From NCBI GenBank assembly GCA_027924585.1, contig BSBM01000964.1:4761001-4825000 (forward strand): 64,000 bases of DNA, written 5' to 3'. The DNA comes from Larix kaempferi. Taxonomy: Eukaryota; Streptophyta; Pinopsida; Pinales; Pinaceae. Shown here one piece after another: positions 22,139 to 32,971 of the stretch (position 1 is its first letter; every line of letters begins with the position of its first letter). The position numbers and the translations under genes are program-made. The notes beneath the pieces were generated by a model. The model was not told the origin of the DNA. It saw nothing but the letters and a program-made list of their open reading frames with translations, and made no database searches.

Positions 22139-22558
22139 TGTGATGAACCTGCAATAATTAATTAATGCAAATACATGAGATATCAGAAATAATAGACTTA
22201 GAATCACTTTTATATTGATCACGGGCCACTTCGAGGGGGCAACCTCCTTTGAACAAGCTCAATACAATTAACTTCACGGTGCCTTCATAGGCCTCAACAC
22301 AAACTTATATACTAAGTCTAGGCGCCAATACCATGGGTCAATACTATGTGTCAATACAAACCATGGGCTAAGTCTAGGTGCCAATACTATGATTCAAAAC
22401 CATGGGACATATAATACTATGGGATGACTTACAAAGCATATGCATCCAATACTATGGGCTAATATAAACTATGGATCAACAAATACTACGAGACGACTTA
22501 CAAAGCATATGCGTCCAACAACAATATACTAACAAAGTAAAGACATGGGTTCCTAACA
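22139..22558 (-). repeat. 3' LTR of element D, 420 bp
   Basis: Plus strand TGTGATGAACC to GGGTTCCTAACA. Contains several repeats of CCAATAC(C/T)ATGGG(T/C)-like units. Confidence 0.92.
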
Positions 22559-22571
22559 TCCCCTCTCCCTT
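22559..22571 (-). other. Polypurine tract of element D
   Basis: Minus strand AAGGGAGAGGGGA directly before the LTR. Confidence 0.85.
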
Positions 22572-25101
22572 AGAAAAAGATTTGTCCTCCAAGCTTTAGA
22601 TGTGGAAATTGATGCAAAATCTGAAGGAGTGGGTCCTCTGTAGCATCCTCGGGTTGCATTTCAAGCCACTGGCGCCTTTGGAGTTTTAGGGAGGATTGCA
22701 TGGAAGGCTGTAGATGAAGAAGAACCATATCAGCGATGTGAAAAGTGCGTTCAGAACGGTGTTGATCGGCTTGTTGTTTCAATCGAATTCTTGCCATGTA
22801 AAAATTGTCCTGCAGAATGAGAAGAAGTTGATCACGGTTTCTAAGAATTGAGTCAATTGCCTGAACTGGGGAGCTGCTGAAGGTGTATGGAAGAAGAATT
22901 GGTGGTGCCTGTCTAGAGACTGCTTCATATGGTGTCCTTTGAGATGTGGTACTATACCACTGGAGCGCTTCTAGGAAATTCATAGAAATAGTTGTCCAAA
23001 TCTGTGGAGGGATGGGCAAGGTTTCGAGCAGTCCCGAAAGGAGGGTTGTTTCACCCTTGTTGACCTGGAAAGTATCACAGTCAACCACCATCCATTGAAT
23101 TGTCCTTTTGAGTCCCTACCAAAAGAATTTACATTATTCCTAGTCATACGCTTTGAGGATCCCAGAGTGCCCTACTGATGAAGAAGCATGGAGTTCATAG
23201 AAGAGATAGCCCCATTGAACAGATTGCAACCAATTTGGAACAAGCAGAGAAATAGCTGTAGGAGAAACTGGGTCATAAAATGTGCAAGGAGGAGCATCTT
23301 CCACAATATTGTCCTTACCCTTCTGGTAAGTGGTCGCATAGTCATAACCCATGAGTTGGATAACCCATTTCAGGTGTGTTGGGGAGGAGACGCGTTGTTC
23401 CATGAAAGTTTCCATACTTTGGAGATCAGTCTTGATGCATAAATAATTCCCCAATAGGGATGGCTGCCACTTTTGTACTGTATGAAAAATAGTCATCATT
23501 TCCTGCTGAGTGGTAGATGTGGCTAAATTCTTACCGGAAAGGTATCTTGAAGGCAACAATCTCATTGGTTCAGCAAAGACACCTGCATATCTATCCAAGG
23601 AAGTAGTGGAGACTGTTGATGGGTGCATCTGAATGGAATGGAGCTGAGCGATGACACCATGTGAATTATTATTAAGTATTTTTTTCATGCGATGTGAACT
23701 GATGATGCAGAGAGACCCTGGTTGTAAGCCCATAAATTTGTGTTGTGCCCCATTGACTGAAAACTGCATCCAAAGTTCAGCAAAATCCCATAAGATGGGG
23801 CCAAGTGTGCGTAACCATTGAACGCCCAAAACCACATCACATCTGCCTAAGGACATGGCAAACATGTGAGAGCGCAGGTTATAATTTTCCATAGAGATAC
23901 GCACATTGTGACACTTCCCCTTGCAAGGTAAGGTGCCCCCATTGGCAACCATGACTTCAAAGTTGGAGCAAGGATGGACAAAACAATCAGCCTGTTTGGC
24001 AATCTGAGGATCAATGAAGTTATGAGTGCTACCAGAATCAATGAGTATGGTAAGAGGGAGCTTCTTGAAGTATCCCCTGACTCGCATTGTTTGTGGGGTG
24101 GTGATGTCGGTTACAACATGGAGAGAGATCTCGGGTGGGTCAACCTGAGATGGGGTGTCAACAGGCGGGTGTTGAATGTCGATCTGATCGTCTACTATAT
24201 TTGGAGCTTCTTCATCAAGTTCTAAGGCAGGTGGAGAATCCACATCCAAGAGATAGAGATTTTGTTGAACACATCTATGTCCCCGAGTGAATTTCTCATC
24301 ACAATTATAACAAAACCCTTTTTCTCGGCGTGCCTGCATCTCTATTTCAGACAATTGCTTGATAGGAGTTGATTGAGGAGCAGGCGTGATGGGAGGTCGT
24401 TGGGAACCCATATTTATGAAGGGAACAAAAGTGGGTTTGGAGCGTTGTTGAGCTGCGATCTTGTCCCCAGCCAACTTAGCCAACCCTAGGACTTCCATTA
24501 TTGTGTTGGGACAAAACATTTTGACCTCTGAGCAGATTTCATCCTTGAGACCACTGATAAAACAACTCCTGTAGAATTCATCAGACAATCCTTCTGTGTG
24601 ATTGGCTAGTTTCTCAAATTCCGTCTGATACTCTCTCACCGTGCTAGTTTGGTGAAGTTTAGTGAGTGCTCCTATGAAGTCATCAAAAGAACTAGGACCA
24701 AATCGTGGCAAAAGGAGTTGGCAAAAATCTGTCCAGTTTGGCTCGGGATGAGCTTTGATGTACCAATGGTACCATTGAAAGGCTTCCTATTCCAAATGAA
24801 AGGATGCAAGTGGAACTTTCTGGACATCAAAAGTATTATGCAAACTGAAATATTGTTCTGCTCGGTATATCCATCCAGTCAGATCAATACCATTGAAGTG
24901 AGGAAAATCAAGCTTCGGCCCACAAAAATTGGTGGAAGAAGAGAACTCGGTGGCTGCAAAATATTCTGGCTGTCGGTTATTGTTCATGGCGGAATGCTGA
25001 AGATAGAGGCTGAGAAATTTTTCATCCATATCTTGGAGTTTGGTTTGGATGGCTGCAAGTGCTTCCTCCATGGTGTTTGCTCTTGTGTGAGTGACAACCA
25101 T
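22570..25101 (-). pseudogene. Ty3/gypsy polyprotein with in-frame RT and integrase-core deletions (element D)
   Basis: One frame from ATG 25101 (MVVTHTRANTMEEALAAIQ) to 22570, with a TAG at 24787 and stops near 23100-23140. In order: Gag (LDFPHFNGIDLTGWIYRAEQ, then LANHTEGLSDEF); zinc knuckle FCYNCDEKFTRGHRC; protease ILIDSGSTHNFID. The RT start (DRYAGVFAEP, LPSR) then jumps directly to RNase H (ALATSTTQQE-like, IKTDLQSM, KWVIQLMGYDY). RT fingers, palm and YxDD are gone. Integrase retains GHSGILKAYD and the DCDTFQVNKGET zinc end, then jumps from ISMNFLEAL to TPYEAV, losing the catalytic core. The C-terminus (PEDATEDPL...FPHLKL) resembles a short chromodomain end. Both deletions keep the frame. 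Reina/Galadriel-like affinity is a guess. Confidence 0.88.
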
Positions 25102-26105
25102 AACCAGTAATTTTTTTATTTTTTTATTTTGTTGCGGGGGGGGGAATGGATAGAAAAACAGAAACACAAGCTTATTTAGTTAGGGGAAATTTGGATTTGG
25201 GAAAAAATCGGAGGGGTAATTGGGGTTTGACTAGGTTTTTGACACTTTCTGAGGGACAGGGAAGCAAAAAATGGGGATTTCAGAAGCGGGAACTCTATGG
25301 TAAAATTTGAAGGCAATCAGGTGAAAATTGAAGAAGTTATGGCAAACCCTAAAAATAGACAAATGTGGGATTTTTGGTCTTGGGAAGTGGAATTTGGGAT
25401 AGGGTCTTCAGGAATGAAATATGCAAAATGGGATTGCAGGGATGTCAATGAAGTTTCAGGGAAAACAGAGTTGAAACAAGGGAGATATGGCCAAAAAACA
25501 TAATTTTTTTTCCAGAAATGGATCGGCAAGAGCTGCGCGGAAGGGATCTGCAACGACGCGGAAGGGATCTGCAACAGATGGATCTGCAACAGCGTAGAAG
25601 GGATCGAAAATGACTGGATCTGAAATGCCGACTGGATCTGGAATGAATTTCAGAATAGATCTGAAATGGCTGGATCTGGAGCGGAAGTGATTGGCAATAG
25701 TTCAACTAAAAATAGATATGGACCCCAGGTATGTATGGCTTCCTAACAGTTCAGGTGTTTCACTCGGCCACCAATGCTGTCTGACGGCTTGCGTATTGGA
25801 GCAATACCCGTCACTCCACGGCTCAGGTAAAACTGATAACCACTTTTCCACAAATGATAACTCTTGGTTTACCTCACGGGTGGGAACTAGTCAATTAGGT
25901 AAGGGCTGTTTCCCTTTTCGCTGGCAGGTCCTCTCAATGGGCCAGCTACTTTGGGGTTCCTGTGGTACTCCTCACAATGAGTTTTAGGGCTTATGCCCAA
26001 GTACTTCCCACAGTTAAGCGGATAGGGATTATTCCCAACTCCGACGTTGCAACAGATGCAAAAAATTTTTTTGACAGAAATTCCACCCAACGAGCCCAAG
26101 AAAGT
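25102..26105 (-). other. 5' leader of element D
   Basis: About 1 kb without a supported gene. It contains a GGATCTG(C/A)AA repeat cluster (25520-25690) and a G-run at 25134-25144. Arg/Ser-rich frames here arise from the repeats. Confidence 0.6.
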
Positions 26106-26117
26106 GCTCTGATACCA
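26106..26117 (-). other. Primer binding site of element D
   Basis: Minus strand TGGTATCAGAGC, two bases from the 5' LTR end. Confidence 0.9.
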
Positions 26118-26119
26118 GA

Positions 26120-26552
26120 TGTGATGAACTTGCAATAATTAATTAATGCAAATACATGAGATATCAGAAATAATGGACTCAGAATCACTTTTATATTGAT
26201 CACGGGCCACTTCGAGGGGGCAACCTCCTTTGAGCAAGCTCAATACAATTAACTTCACGGTACCTTCATAGGCCTCAACACACACTTATATACTAAGTCT
26301 AGGCGCCAATACCATGGGTCAATACTATGTGTCAATACAAACCATGGGCTAATTCTAGGTGCCAATACTATGAGTCAAAACCATGGGACATATAATAATA
26401 TGGGACAACTTACATAGCATATGCGTCCAATACTATGGGTCAATACTATGGGCTAATATAAACTATGGATCAACAAATACTACAAGACGACTTACAAAGC
26501 ATATGCGTCCAACAACAATATACTAACAAAGTAAAGACATGGGTTCCTAACA
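26120..26552 (-). repeat. 5' LTR of element D, 433 bp
   Basis: Same ends as the 22139 copy. It is longer by one extra TATGGGTCAATAC-type unit near 26437. Confidence 0.92.
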
Positions 26553-26557
26553 TAAAT

Positions 26558-27154
26558 TTTGTGCATTAATTCACAATACTCTAGGATCTTCACTGAGAGA
26601 ATAACATATATAGTATATCAATGCATAACAATCACAATAAGCATGACAAGCATCACAAGAATCAAAAGCATGAGAGACAAGAGACACAGAGTTTCCGTGG
26701 GGAAAACCCTAAGGTGAAAAACCCCACAACTTCCTCAGAGATAGAGAGAGCAATGGCTCAACCAAAGTACAACCAAAATACACTTGAGATAGTCTCCTAG
26801 AGCAGATGATCCTCCTCCTCACTAGTGCGCCACTTTCTGAGTGAGAGAAGTGTGTCTTTCCTAATGATCCAAATAGAGATCTCCCGATCTCTATTTATAC
26901 TTAACCTGTTTTTCCAGTGACCTTATCAGGCCGACTTGTCTAACTAGATACATCCATAATATAATATATATTTTAGGGCCGACCCCACACATGGTTGTCT
27001 AATAACCCATCGGAAAGCACACACACTTGCGACACTTGTCAATCCACATGACGACACTTCCTTATAGAGGAATAACACATCTCTTATAATGGTACAATAA
27101 ATATATATGAAATACATAGATGAAATACATTCCGAAGTTACATATACATCAACA
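26558..27154 (-). repeat. Element C 5' LTR, main piece
   Basis: Continues the LTR begun at 22131 and ends ATACATCAACA. Near-identical over its length to 15624-16228. The target GAAAG follows at 27155. Confidence 0.92.
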
Positions 27155-28178
27155 GAAAGGAAAGTTCGAGAGGGAGTCATCCCACTTCAAAAAATCTTCT
27201 CACCACCATTATTATAAAGATAAGAAAGATCTCAGATGCTTCACATGCAATGAGAAGGGACACTTTGCTGTGGATTGTCCCAAGAAGAAGAAAGACAACA
27301 ACAACTTCAACAAGAAGAAAAACAACAAGAAGAGATATTATGCTCATGCTGCTGAGGATGATGAACCTCCCAAAAAGAAGGCTAGAACATAAAGTGATGA
27401 CTCATCTAGTGAAGATGAATATGTTCTAATATCAGCCCTTACAGGTACTATTTCTCATGGTTGTAATGATTGGTTAATTGACAGTGGGGCTTCTAAACAC
27501 ATGATTGGGTTTAAAGAATCTTTTGTAAATTTATCTGAACATGAATCACCCCATAAGGTGAAACTTGGGGATGATTATCAATACTCTATCAAAGGAAGTG
27601 GGGAATCCTCCTACAACCTGGACTCTGGAAATTCCTTGAAGATGAAAGATGTGTTATTTGTACCTGGGCTCAAGAAGAACCTTCTCTCCATCTCTGCATT
27701 AGATGCAAAATGCATGAGGGTTGCATTTGTGGATGGACAAGTCTTAATGTGGCCAAAGGGTAAAACTATAGATGATGCAGTAGTGATTGGAGAACAAGAG
27801 GGAGGTTTGTACAAATTGAAGGGACAACTTGAACATGCCATGGTGTATGAATCCATGGAGCCAAGTGAACTTTGGCTTTGGAAGCTACTGTTTGAGTCAT
27901 TTGATCTCCCGTTGGAGGCTAATGGTATCTTTTGTGACAACCAGAGTTGTGTGAAGCTGTCTGAGAACTCGGTGTTCCATGACAGGTCGAAGCACATTGA
28001 GATCAAATATCACTATATCAGGGATATGGTGCAGAGAGGAGCAGTGAAGCTCCTGTATGTTGCGATGGATGAGCATATTGCAAATGTGCTGACGAAACCA
28101 CTAGCCAGAGTGAAGTTCAAGTACTTCAGAGAGAGGCTTGGTGTTCTTCAGTTAGACGACACTTCGGGGAAGAAGTGA
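27155..28178 (+). pseudogene. Copia gag end, protease and RNase H tail fused by internal deletion (element B)
   Basis: Resumes the B frame. Lys-rich Gag end, zinc knuckle CFTCNEKGHFAVDC, a TAA at 27390, protease WLIDSGASKHMIG, then the protease tail to LEHAMVYESMEPSELW, the start of the pre-integrase domain. The next residues, KLLFESFDLPLEANGIFCDN, are the end of RNase H, then [10 protein letters not shown] and VLTKPLARVKF, stop at 28178. All of integrase and RT is lost, with the frame kept. Both flanks offer TGGCT at the joint (about 27876-27882), so short-homology deletion is possible. It cannot encode a polymerase. Confidence 0.9.
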
Positions 28179-28239
28179 TGGACACATTGCTGGAGCCATT
28201 CCAAGCATGGTGAAAGGAGGATCCTTCCCATGGCTGTGG

Positions 28240-28715
28240 ATGTAAGCGTTGGATGATGAGCATCAAGATGATGCTCCAGTTACTGCTCTGTATATGCATC
28301 ATGTTGGATGCGTGTTATGATCAGTTGGATCATGTATATGTATATGCATCATGTTGGATACTTTTTATGATCAGTTGGATTATGTATATGTATATGCATC
28401 ATGTTGGATGCTTGTTATGATCAGTTGGATCATGCATACGTATATGCATCATGTTGGATGCTTGTTATGATCAGTTGGATCATGTATATGTATATGCATC
28501 ATGTCGGATGCTTGGATCAGGTGGATCATGTATGATGATATGTATCAGGTAGATACATGGTATGCATTAGGTGGATGCACTGTATGATCATGGATGACAA
28601 GGTTCAGGATGTTGGTCCAGATGATATGCATCAGGACGATGCAGTGATGATGATCAGGATGATCATGTACATCAGGATGATGTATGGTGAGTATCAGGTT
28701 GATACTCTATGTTCG
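28240..28715 (+). repeat. Hairpin array in 3' untranslated region (element B), with a 50-bp tandem unit
   Basis: Contains ATGTATC-AGGTA-GATACAT, GATC-AGGTG-GATC, GATC-AGGAT-GATC and TACATC-AGGAT-GATGTA. A 50-bp unit with GCATCATGTTGGATG and GATCAGTTGGATC repeats five times, with GCATC at 28296, 28346, 28396, 28446 and 28496. Not coding. Confidence 0.85.
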
Positions 28716-28719
28716 TGGA

Positions 28720-29345
28720 TAGGTTGTGCTTGAGAGGACTTGTAAGACTTGGGAGATCCGAGAGGTTGGGATGTGTGCCCGTAATAAGTCCTGGGATGCT
28801 CTTTCGAGGGTTTGTCCTATGAACACATGTAAGACCTAGGAGATCCGATAGGTTCGGCTGCATGCCCGTAATAAGTACTGGGATGCTCTTTCGAGGGTTC
28901 GTGGTGGTGACTACATGTAAGACTTGGGAGATCTGATACGTTGGGCGGTGTGCCCATAATAAGTCCTAGGATTCTCTTTTGAGGGTTTGTAGAGATTACA
29001 TGTAAGATCCGGGAGATCTGATAGGTTGGGATGTGTGCCCGTAATAAGTCCCGAGATGCTCTTTCGAGGGTTTGTAGAGATCACATATAAGACCTGGGAG
29101 ATCCGATAGGTTGGGCTGCATGCCCGTAATAAGTCCTGGGATGATCTTTCGAGGGTTTGTGATGAGGGTCACATATAAGACCTAGGAGATTTGATATCTT
29201 GGGCTACATGCCCGTAATAAGTCCTGGGATGCTCTTTCAAGGGTTTGTGATGAGGGTCACATATAAGACCTAGGAGATCCGATAGGTTGGGCTGTGTGCT
29301 CGTAATCAGTCCTGGGATGCTCTTACAAGGGTTTGTGATGCATGT
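28720..29345 (+). repeat. About 85-bp tandem array (element B)
   Basis: About seven copies of a unit with GTAATAAGTCCTGGGATGCT, CTTTCGAGGGTTTGT, an ACATGTAAGAC block and GGGAGATCCGATAGGTTGGG. The family relatives are in C, E, F. The region to 29585 is unique 3' leader without a gene. Confidence 0.85.
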
Positions 29346-29585
29346 AATAAGTCCTGAGGATTCCACAGTATGTCCAGTGATGATGAAGATCTGCAGGCGG
29401 TGGGCCTACATCCAATATGAAAAAGGACTAGCTGTATAGAACTTCCTATGATGAGTAGATTCAGATATTGATTGAGATAGTAGCAGCTGTGACGATGACG
29501 ATGATTCGAGGATGATGATTTGTTGATGATGATCCAGAGAAGAAGACTTGTGCTAGCAGATCTGTGTCGAGAAATACCTTCCTAG

Positions 29586-29596
29586 TTAAGAGGGAG
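29586..29596 (+). other. Polypurine tract of element B
   Basis: TTAAGAGGGAG immediately before the 3' LTR. Confidence 0.8.
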
Positions 29597-30177
29597 TGTT
29601 GATGTATATGTAACTTTGGAATGTATTTCATCTATATATTATTGTAATCCTATAGAGATGTATTATTCCTCTATACAGAAGTGTCGTCATTTGTATTGAC
29701 TAGTGTCACAAGTGGTGTAACTTGTTGATGGTTTATTAGACCACCTAGTAGAGGGGTCGGCCCGGATTAATGTAACCTGGGGTTATTAGGCTGAGTTAGA
29801 CAAGTCGGCCCCATAGGTTTATTAGGCTGCTCAAAACAAGTATAAATAGAGAGCGAGATCTCTCTATTTGATCTCTAATTATTCACTTGTACATCACTCG
29901 AAAAGTGGTGCACTAGTTGAGGAGGAGGAGGAGCTTCTAGTAGAAGACTATCTCTTGTACTTTGGTTGCACCTTGGTTGTATCATTGCTCTTTCTATCTT
30001 TGAGGAAGTTGTGGGGTTTTTCACCTTTATGGTTTTCCCCAGTGAAACTCTGTGTGTCCATTGTCTCATGTGATTGCTTGGTGTGATTGATATGCATTGT
30101 TATACTTGATATTCTATACATGTTATTCTCTCAGTAAAGATCCTTGAGTATATTGAATTAATGCTACAAAATTAACA
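29597..30177 (+). repeat. 3' LTR of element B, 581 bp
   Basis: TGTTGATGTATATGTAAC to AAATTAACA, followed by the duplicated TCTTT. TATA box at 29841-29848. Confidence 0.93.
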
Positions 30178-30182
30178 TCTTT

Positions 30183-31063
30183 CACCTTCGAAATTGGCTA
30201 AGGCAAGAAACTAGTCATCCACTAGCTCTCCCTCTTCACAAATGCAATTGCAAATTATACAAATGATCAAAAGATGATTTCATTCTTTGTTCTTGAAATT
30301 TATAAAGTTCTAATGTCCTCCATGGGTCTAATTCCTTCCAAGAGACTCATGCTAGCACAAGTTGGTTAGAGATTCCAAAGAACGCCACTTGTACAACAAT
30401 TCCTAGTCTCCCACTTTCACCAAATCACACGTGGAAGCATCTTAGCTGCCCTAACACCCTTGAGCACCCTCTTGGAGTCTATTTTTAGACCTGACATGTC
30501 ATATATGTCATATGTTAGCCTTCAGGTCTGATTTGTGTCATAGGTGTCATAGCATCTTCATCATTATTGTCATAGAGCTAGGGAATCTAGCCCAAGTGTC
30601 TCACTAGCTCCAAATTGCCTCTTCCTCTTGCATGGGAGTTACTCTTCCTCTATGTTTCAACCTCATTGAATCATGCCAAGTATTATTGACCTTATAAATC
30701 ATCCCAAGAACATTAGGCTTCCCATGGATTCGAAATTGAAAGAAGAGGATGCCATGTGGCACATAAATTCTAGTTGTGTGGGTCCCACTTCCTCCATGTG
30801 TCTTCATGATCAAATGCCACTTTGATTTTCACTTGTATATATTTATTTATCTCATTTATTAAATGTTTATTCCATCCTAATGTTCCAACATCATTTATTA
30901 TCCCCATTATTCCAAATCCCAAATCTTCTACCCCAAACCTAGGAAACTAGTAATTTTCCTCCTTGGCAATTATTTGACCTTTAGCATCAATTTGACAAAC
31001 TCCAATGAATAGGGCCAATTTGATTAGGCCAGTGTGACCCAATGCCAAATTTGGGACATGACA
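30183..31063 (-). repeat. Element A 5' LTR, second piece
   Basis: Continues the sequence broken at 13879 (ATGGGAATC...TTTCACC). It runs parallel to the G LTR through TCAAAATATGG-, GACATGTCAT- and GAAACTAGTA-type blocks, and ends TTTGGGACATGACA. Confidence 0.78.
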
Positions 31064-31158
31064 ATAGTAGAGTGAAATCCCAACAAACAATGATACAAGA
31101 AGACAAAGCGCAATCATACTCGTTAAGCATAAGATAACTACCAGAACTAAGCCATTGT
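31064..31158. other. Spacer between elements A and G
   Basis: 95 bp of unassigned DNA; its last five bases ATTGT are the target duplicated by element G. Confidence 0.7.
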
Positions 31159-32899
31159 TGTAGTGTCCCTTTTTAAGAATTTGCACAAACTAGGAAAAAT
31201 TGCAAATTTTAACCAATTCAACCCTTAGACTAGTATTAACCCAACTGCTTCCAAATGGCTCCAAATTATTGCTAATGGGGTATGAATGAGTTTGGAAGGT
31301 ATTCAGACATATAATAGAGGCTGATGGATGCTTAAAAAACCTTAAAACACTTCTACAACATTCATTTACAATCTGGACAAAGTAGGAAAATGTACTAGTC
31401 AAATCGAGCTTCAATCCCCCAAGGGTAGTGGTCAAAGATGGTTCTCCAAATGGTATTAAAACCTTCCAAATTTCACAATAGAGGCATGGCACTGATAAAT
31501 TAAATTAATGATATCCCCAATGTATCATCAATTAGTTCTTATGGCCTTCTGCAACTCCCTTAAATCAGATGTTTATATGCAAGTCTTCATATAGGGAGGA
31601 AAGCTAGTAATTTTCACCATATGTTATGAAATTAGAAATTTATGTGCCAAGGACTTGTGAAATGCTAATGAAACTTATTCAGATCATTAATGACACTCCA
31701 TACATCAACAAAATCATAGATAATGACTGATACAACTCGAAATAATGGCTCTTCAAGCTCCAACAACAAGATATAGGGAAAATGGCATCATTTATGCGTT
31801 GTTTGGTATTTTTACATAGTTTCACTTGGTATTTTGACATGAGAGTCTTCTGAATAGTAAATATAGAGTATATATATCAGAATAAAATAAATGGATATTA
31901 TTGGACTCTCACAAATATATCATCATCTCACCAAAGGCGCAATTCCTCTAGGAGGCCAAATATGCAAGAAAATGTGAAAGAGATGCAAGAACTTGTAGCT
32001 TCAACCTGTAACTAAAGACTCCATTGTAGCTCTAAATGAAATTTCTGAATGGTCTCTCCAATTTTCAATTAGTATGGGAATATTTCACCCTTGAAATTGG
32101 TGCTAAGGCAAGTAGACTAGCTCTCTACTAGCTATTCTCTCCAAATGCAAAATGCAAAATGTAAAATGATCAAAATATGGTATTCTTCTTTGTTTCTGAA
32201 TTTTATAAAATCTAAGGCTTCCCCAATTCAAATTCCATCCATGAGCTTCATGCCAACTCAATTTGGGAAGAGATTCCCAAGTATGCCACTTGTCCTTCCA
32301 ATTATAGCCTCCTCCTTCACCAAATTCAAATTGGTGTCTCTGTGGCGGCCCTAACTCACTTGAGAGGTTTCTTGGAGGATATTTTTAGCCCTGACATGTC
32401 ATGTATGTCATATTTCATCCATCAGGTCTGGTTTTTCAGAAATTTCATAGGAATCTTCATCATTGGTGTCATAGAGCTAGGGATTCTAGCCCAAGTGTCC
32501 CACTAGCTCCAAAATGCCTCTTCCTCTCCCATGGGAGTTAATATTCCTCTACATTTTGACCTCATTGAGTCATGCCAAGTAATATTCCCTTCCAACTAAC
32601 CCAAGAATAGTGGACTCCACCTTGTATTCGAATTGGTGAGAGTGGAATGCCATGTGGCATGGGGAATCTAGCTTTTTGGGGGTCCCACACCACTAATGTG
32701 TCTCCATGACCAAGTTCCATCCTAATTTATCACCATAAATATTTAGTTTGCCCCTCTTAATATATTTATTCCCAAACCAAAGTCCAATTGGGTTTATTAG
32801 CCTCCTTATTCCAATTTTAATGTCTCCACCCCAACCTAGGAAACTAGTAGGCTGGTGGAATTTTCCCTACTTGATATTTATATGAATGGGGACAATAAA
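31159..32899 (-). repeat. 3' LTR of element G, 1741 bp
   Basis: Plus strand starts TGTAGTGTCCC. Its end GGGGACAATAAA has two changes from GGGGACATTACA in the other copy. Confidence 0.9.
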
Positions 32900-32913
32900 A
32901 TCCTCCCCACCCA
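32900..32913 (-). other. Polypurine tract of element G
   Basis: Minus strand GGGTGGGGAGGAT beside the LTR. Confidence 0.8.
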
Positions 32914-32971
32914 ATATTGCTTTCCCTCAAGCAATCTCAATTTAGTATGATTAAAAATTGTTCCTCCTGTA

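Larger units (their letters stand above)
22139..26552 (-). mobile_element. Element D: Ty3/gypsy, innermost of the nest
   Basis: 3' LTR 22139-22558, 5' LTR 26120-26552, TSD TAAAT on both sides. The LTRs differ by about 13 substitutions plus a short tandem-duplication indel by hand comparison, so it is the youngest of the nested set. The polyprotein frame carries gag, protease, RNase H and integrase ends, but RT and the integrase core are missing. Confidence 0.93.
15624..27154 (-). mobile_element. Element C: Ty1/copia, minus strand, inserted in B and host of D
   Basis: 3' LTR 15624-16228, 5' LTR 22131-22138 plus 26558-27154 (605 bp once D is set aside), TSD GAAAG at 15619-15623 and 27155-27159. 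It retains gag-protease, RT-RNase H pieces, the intron-like spacers and 3' arrays of its family. A hand comparison of ~550 bp of its LTRs shows about 19 mismatches, fewer than B. Confidence 0.93.
13880..30177 (+). mobile_element. Element B: Ty1/copia element, deletion derivative, host of C
   Basis: 5' LTR 13880-14459, 3' LTR 29597-30177, TSD TCTTT at 13875-13879 and 30178-30182. It encodes gag, protease and the end of RNase H but no integrase or RT. Its gag is interrupted by element C at a duplicated GAAAG. A hand comparison of the first ~370 bp of the two LTRs gives roughly 25 mismatches, so it is not young. Confidence 0.93.
10691..31063 (-). mobile_element. Element A: minus-strand LTR element, outermost host of the nest
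   Basis: Reading on the minus strand: the 5' LTR (30183-31063 plus 12737-13879, split by element B), a primer site at 12724-12735, then a ~2 kb internal region with one long decayed frame. LTR ends are TGTAATGTCCC and GGGACATGACA on the plus strand, and the LTR is recognisably related to that of element G. No 3' LTR is found to the left, so the element is truncated or rearranged there. No RT or integrase is present. Confidence 0.7.

Noticed and set aside
23188-23442. Plus-strand frames across element D (also 24649-25110)
   Set aside because: Antisense shadows of the gypsy polyprotein, without their own motifs.
25445-25705. Arg/Ser-rich splicing-factor-like protein
   Set aside because: Generated by GGATCTG repeats in the D leader; no domain or start context.
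28720-29345. CRISPR-like array
   Set aside because: Units are about 85 bp, contiguous and degenerate with no constant-repeat/unique-spacer pattern, and the context is a plant retrotransposon.
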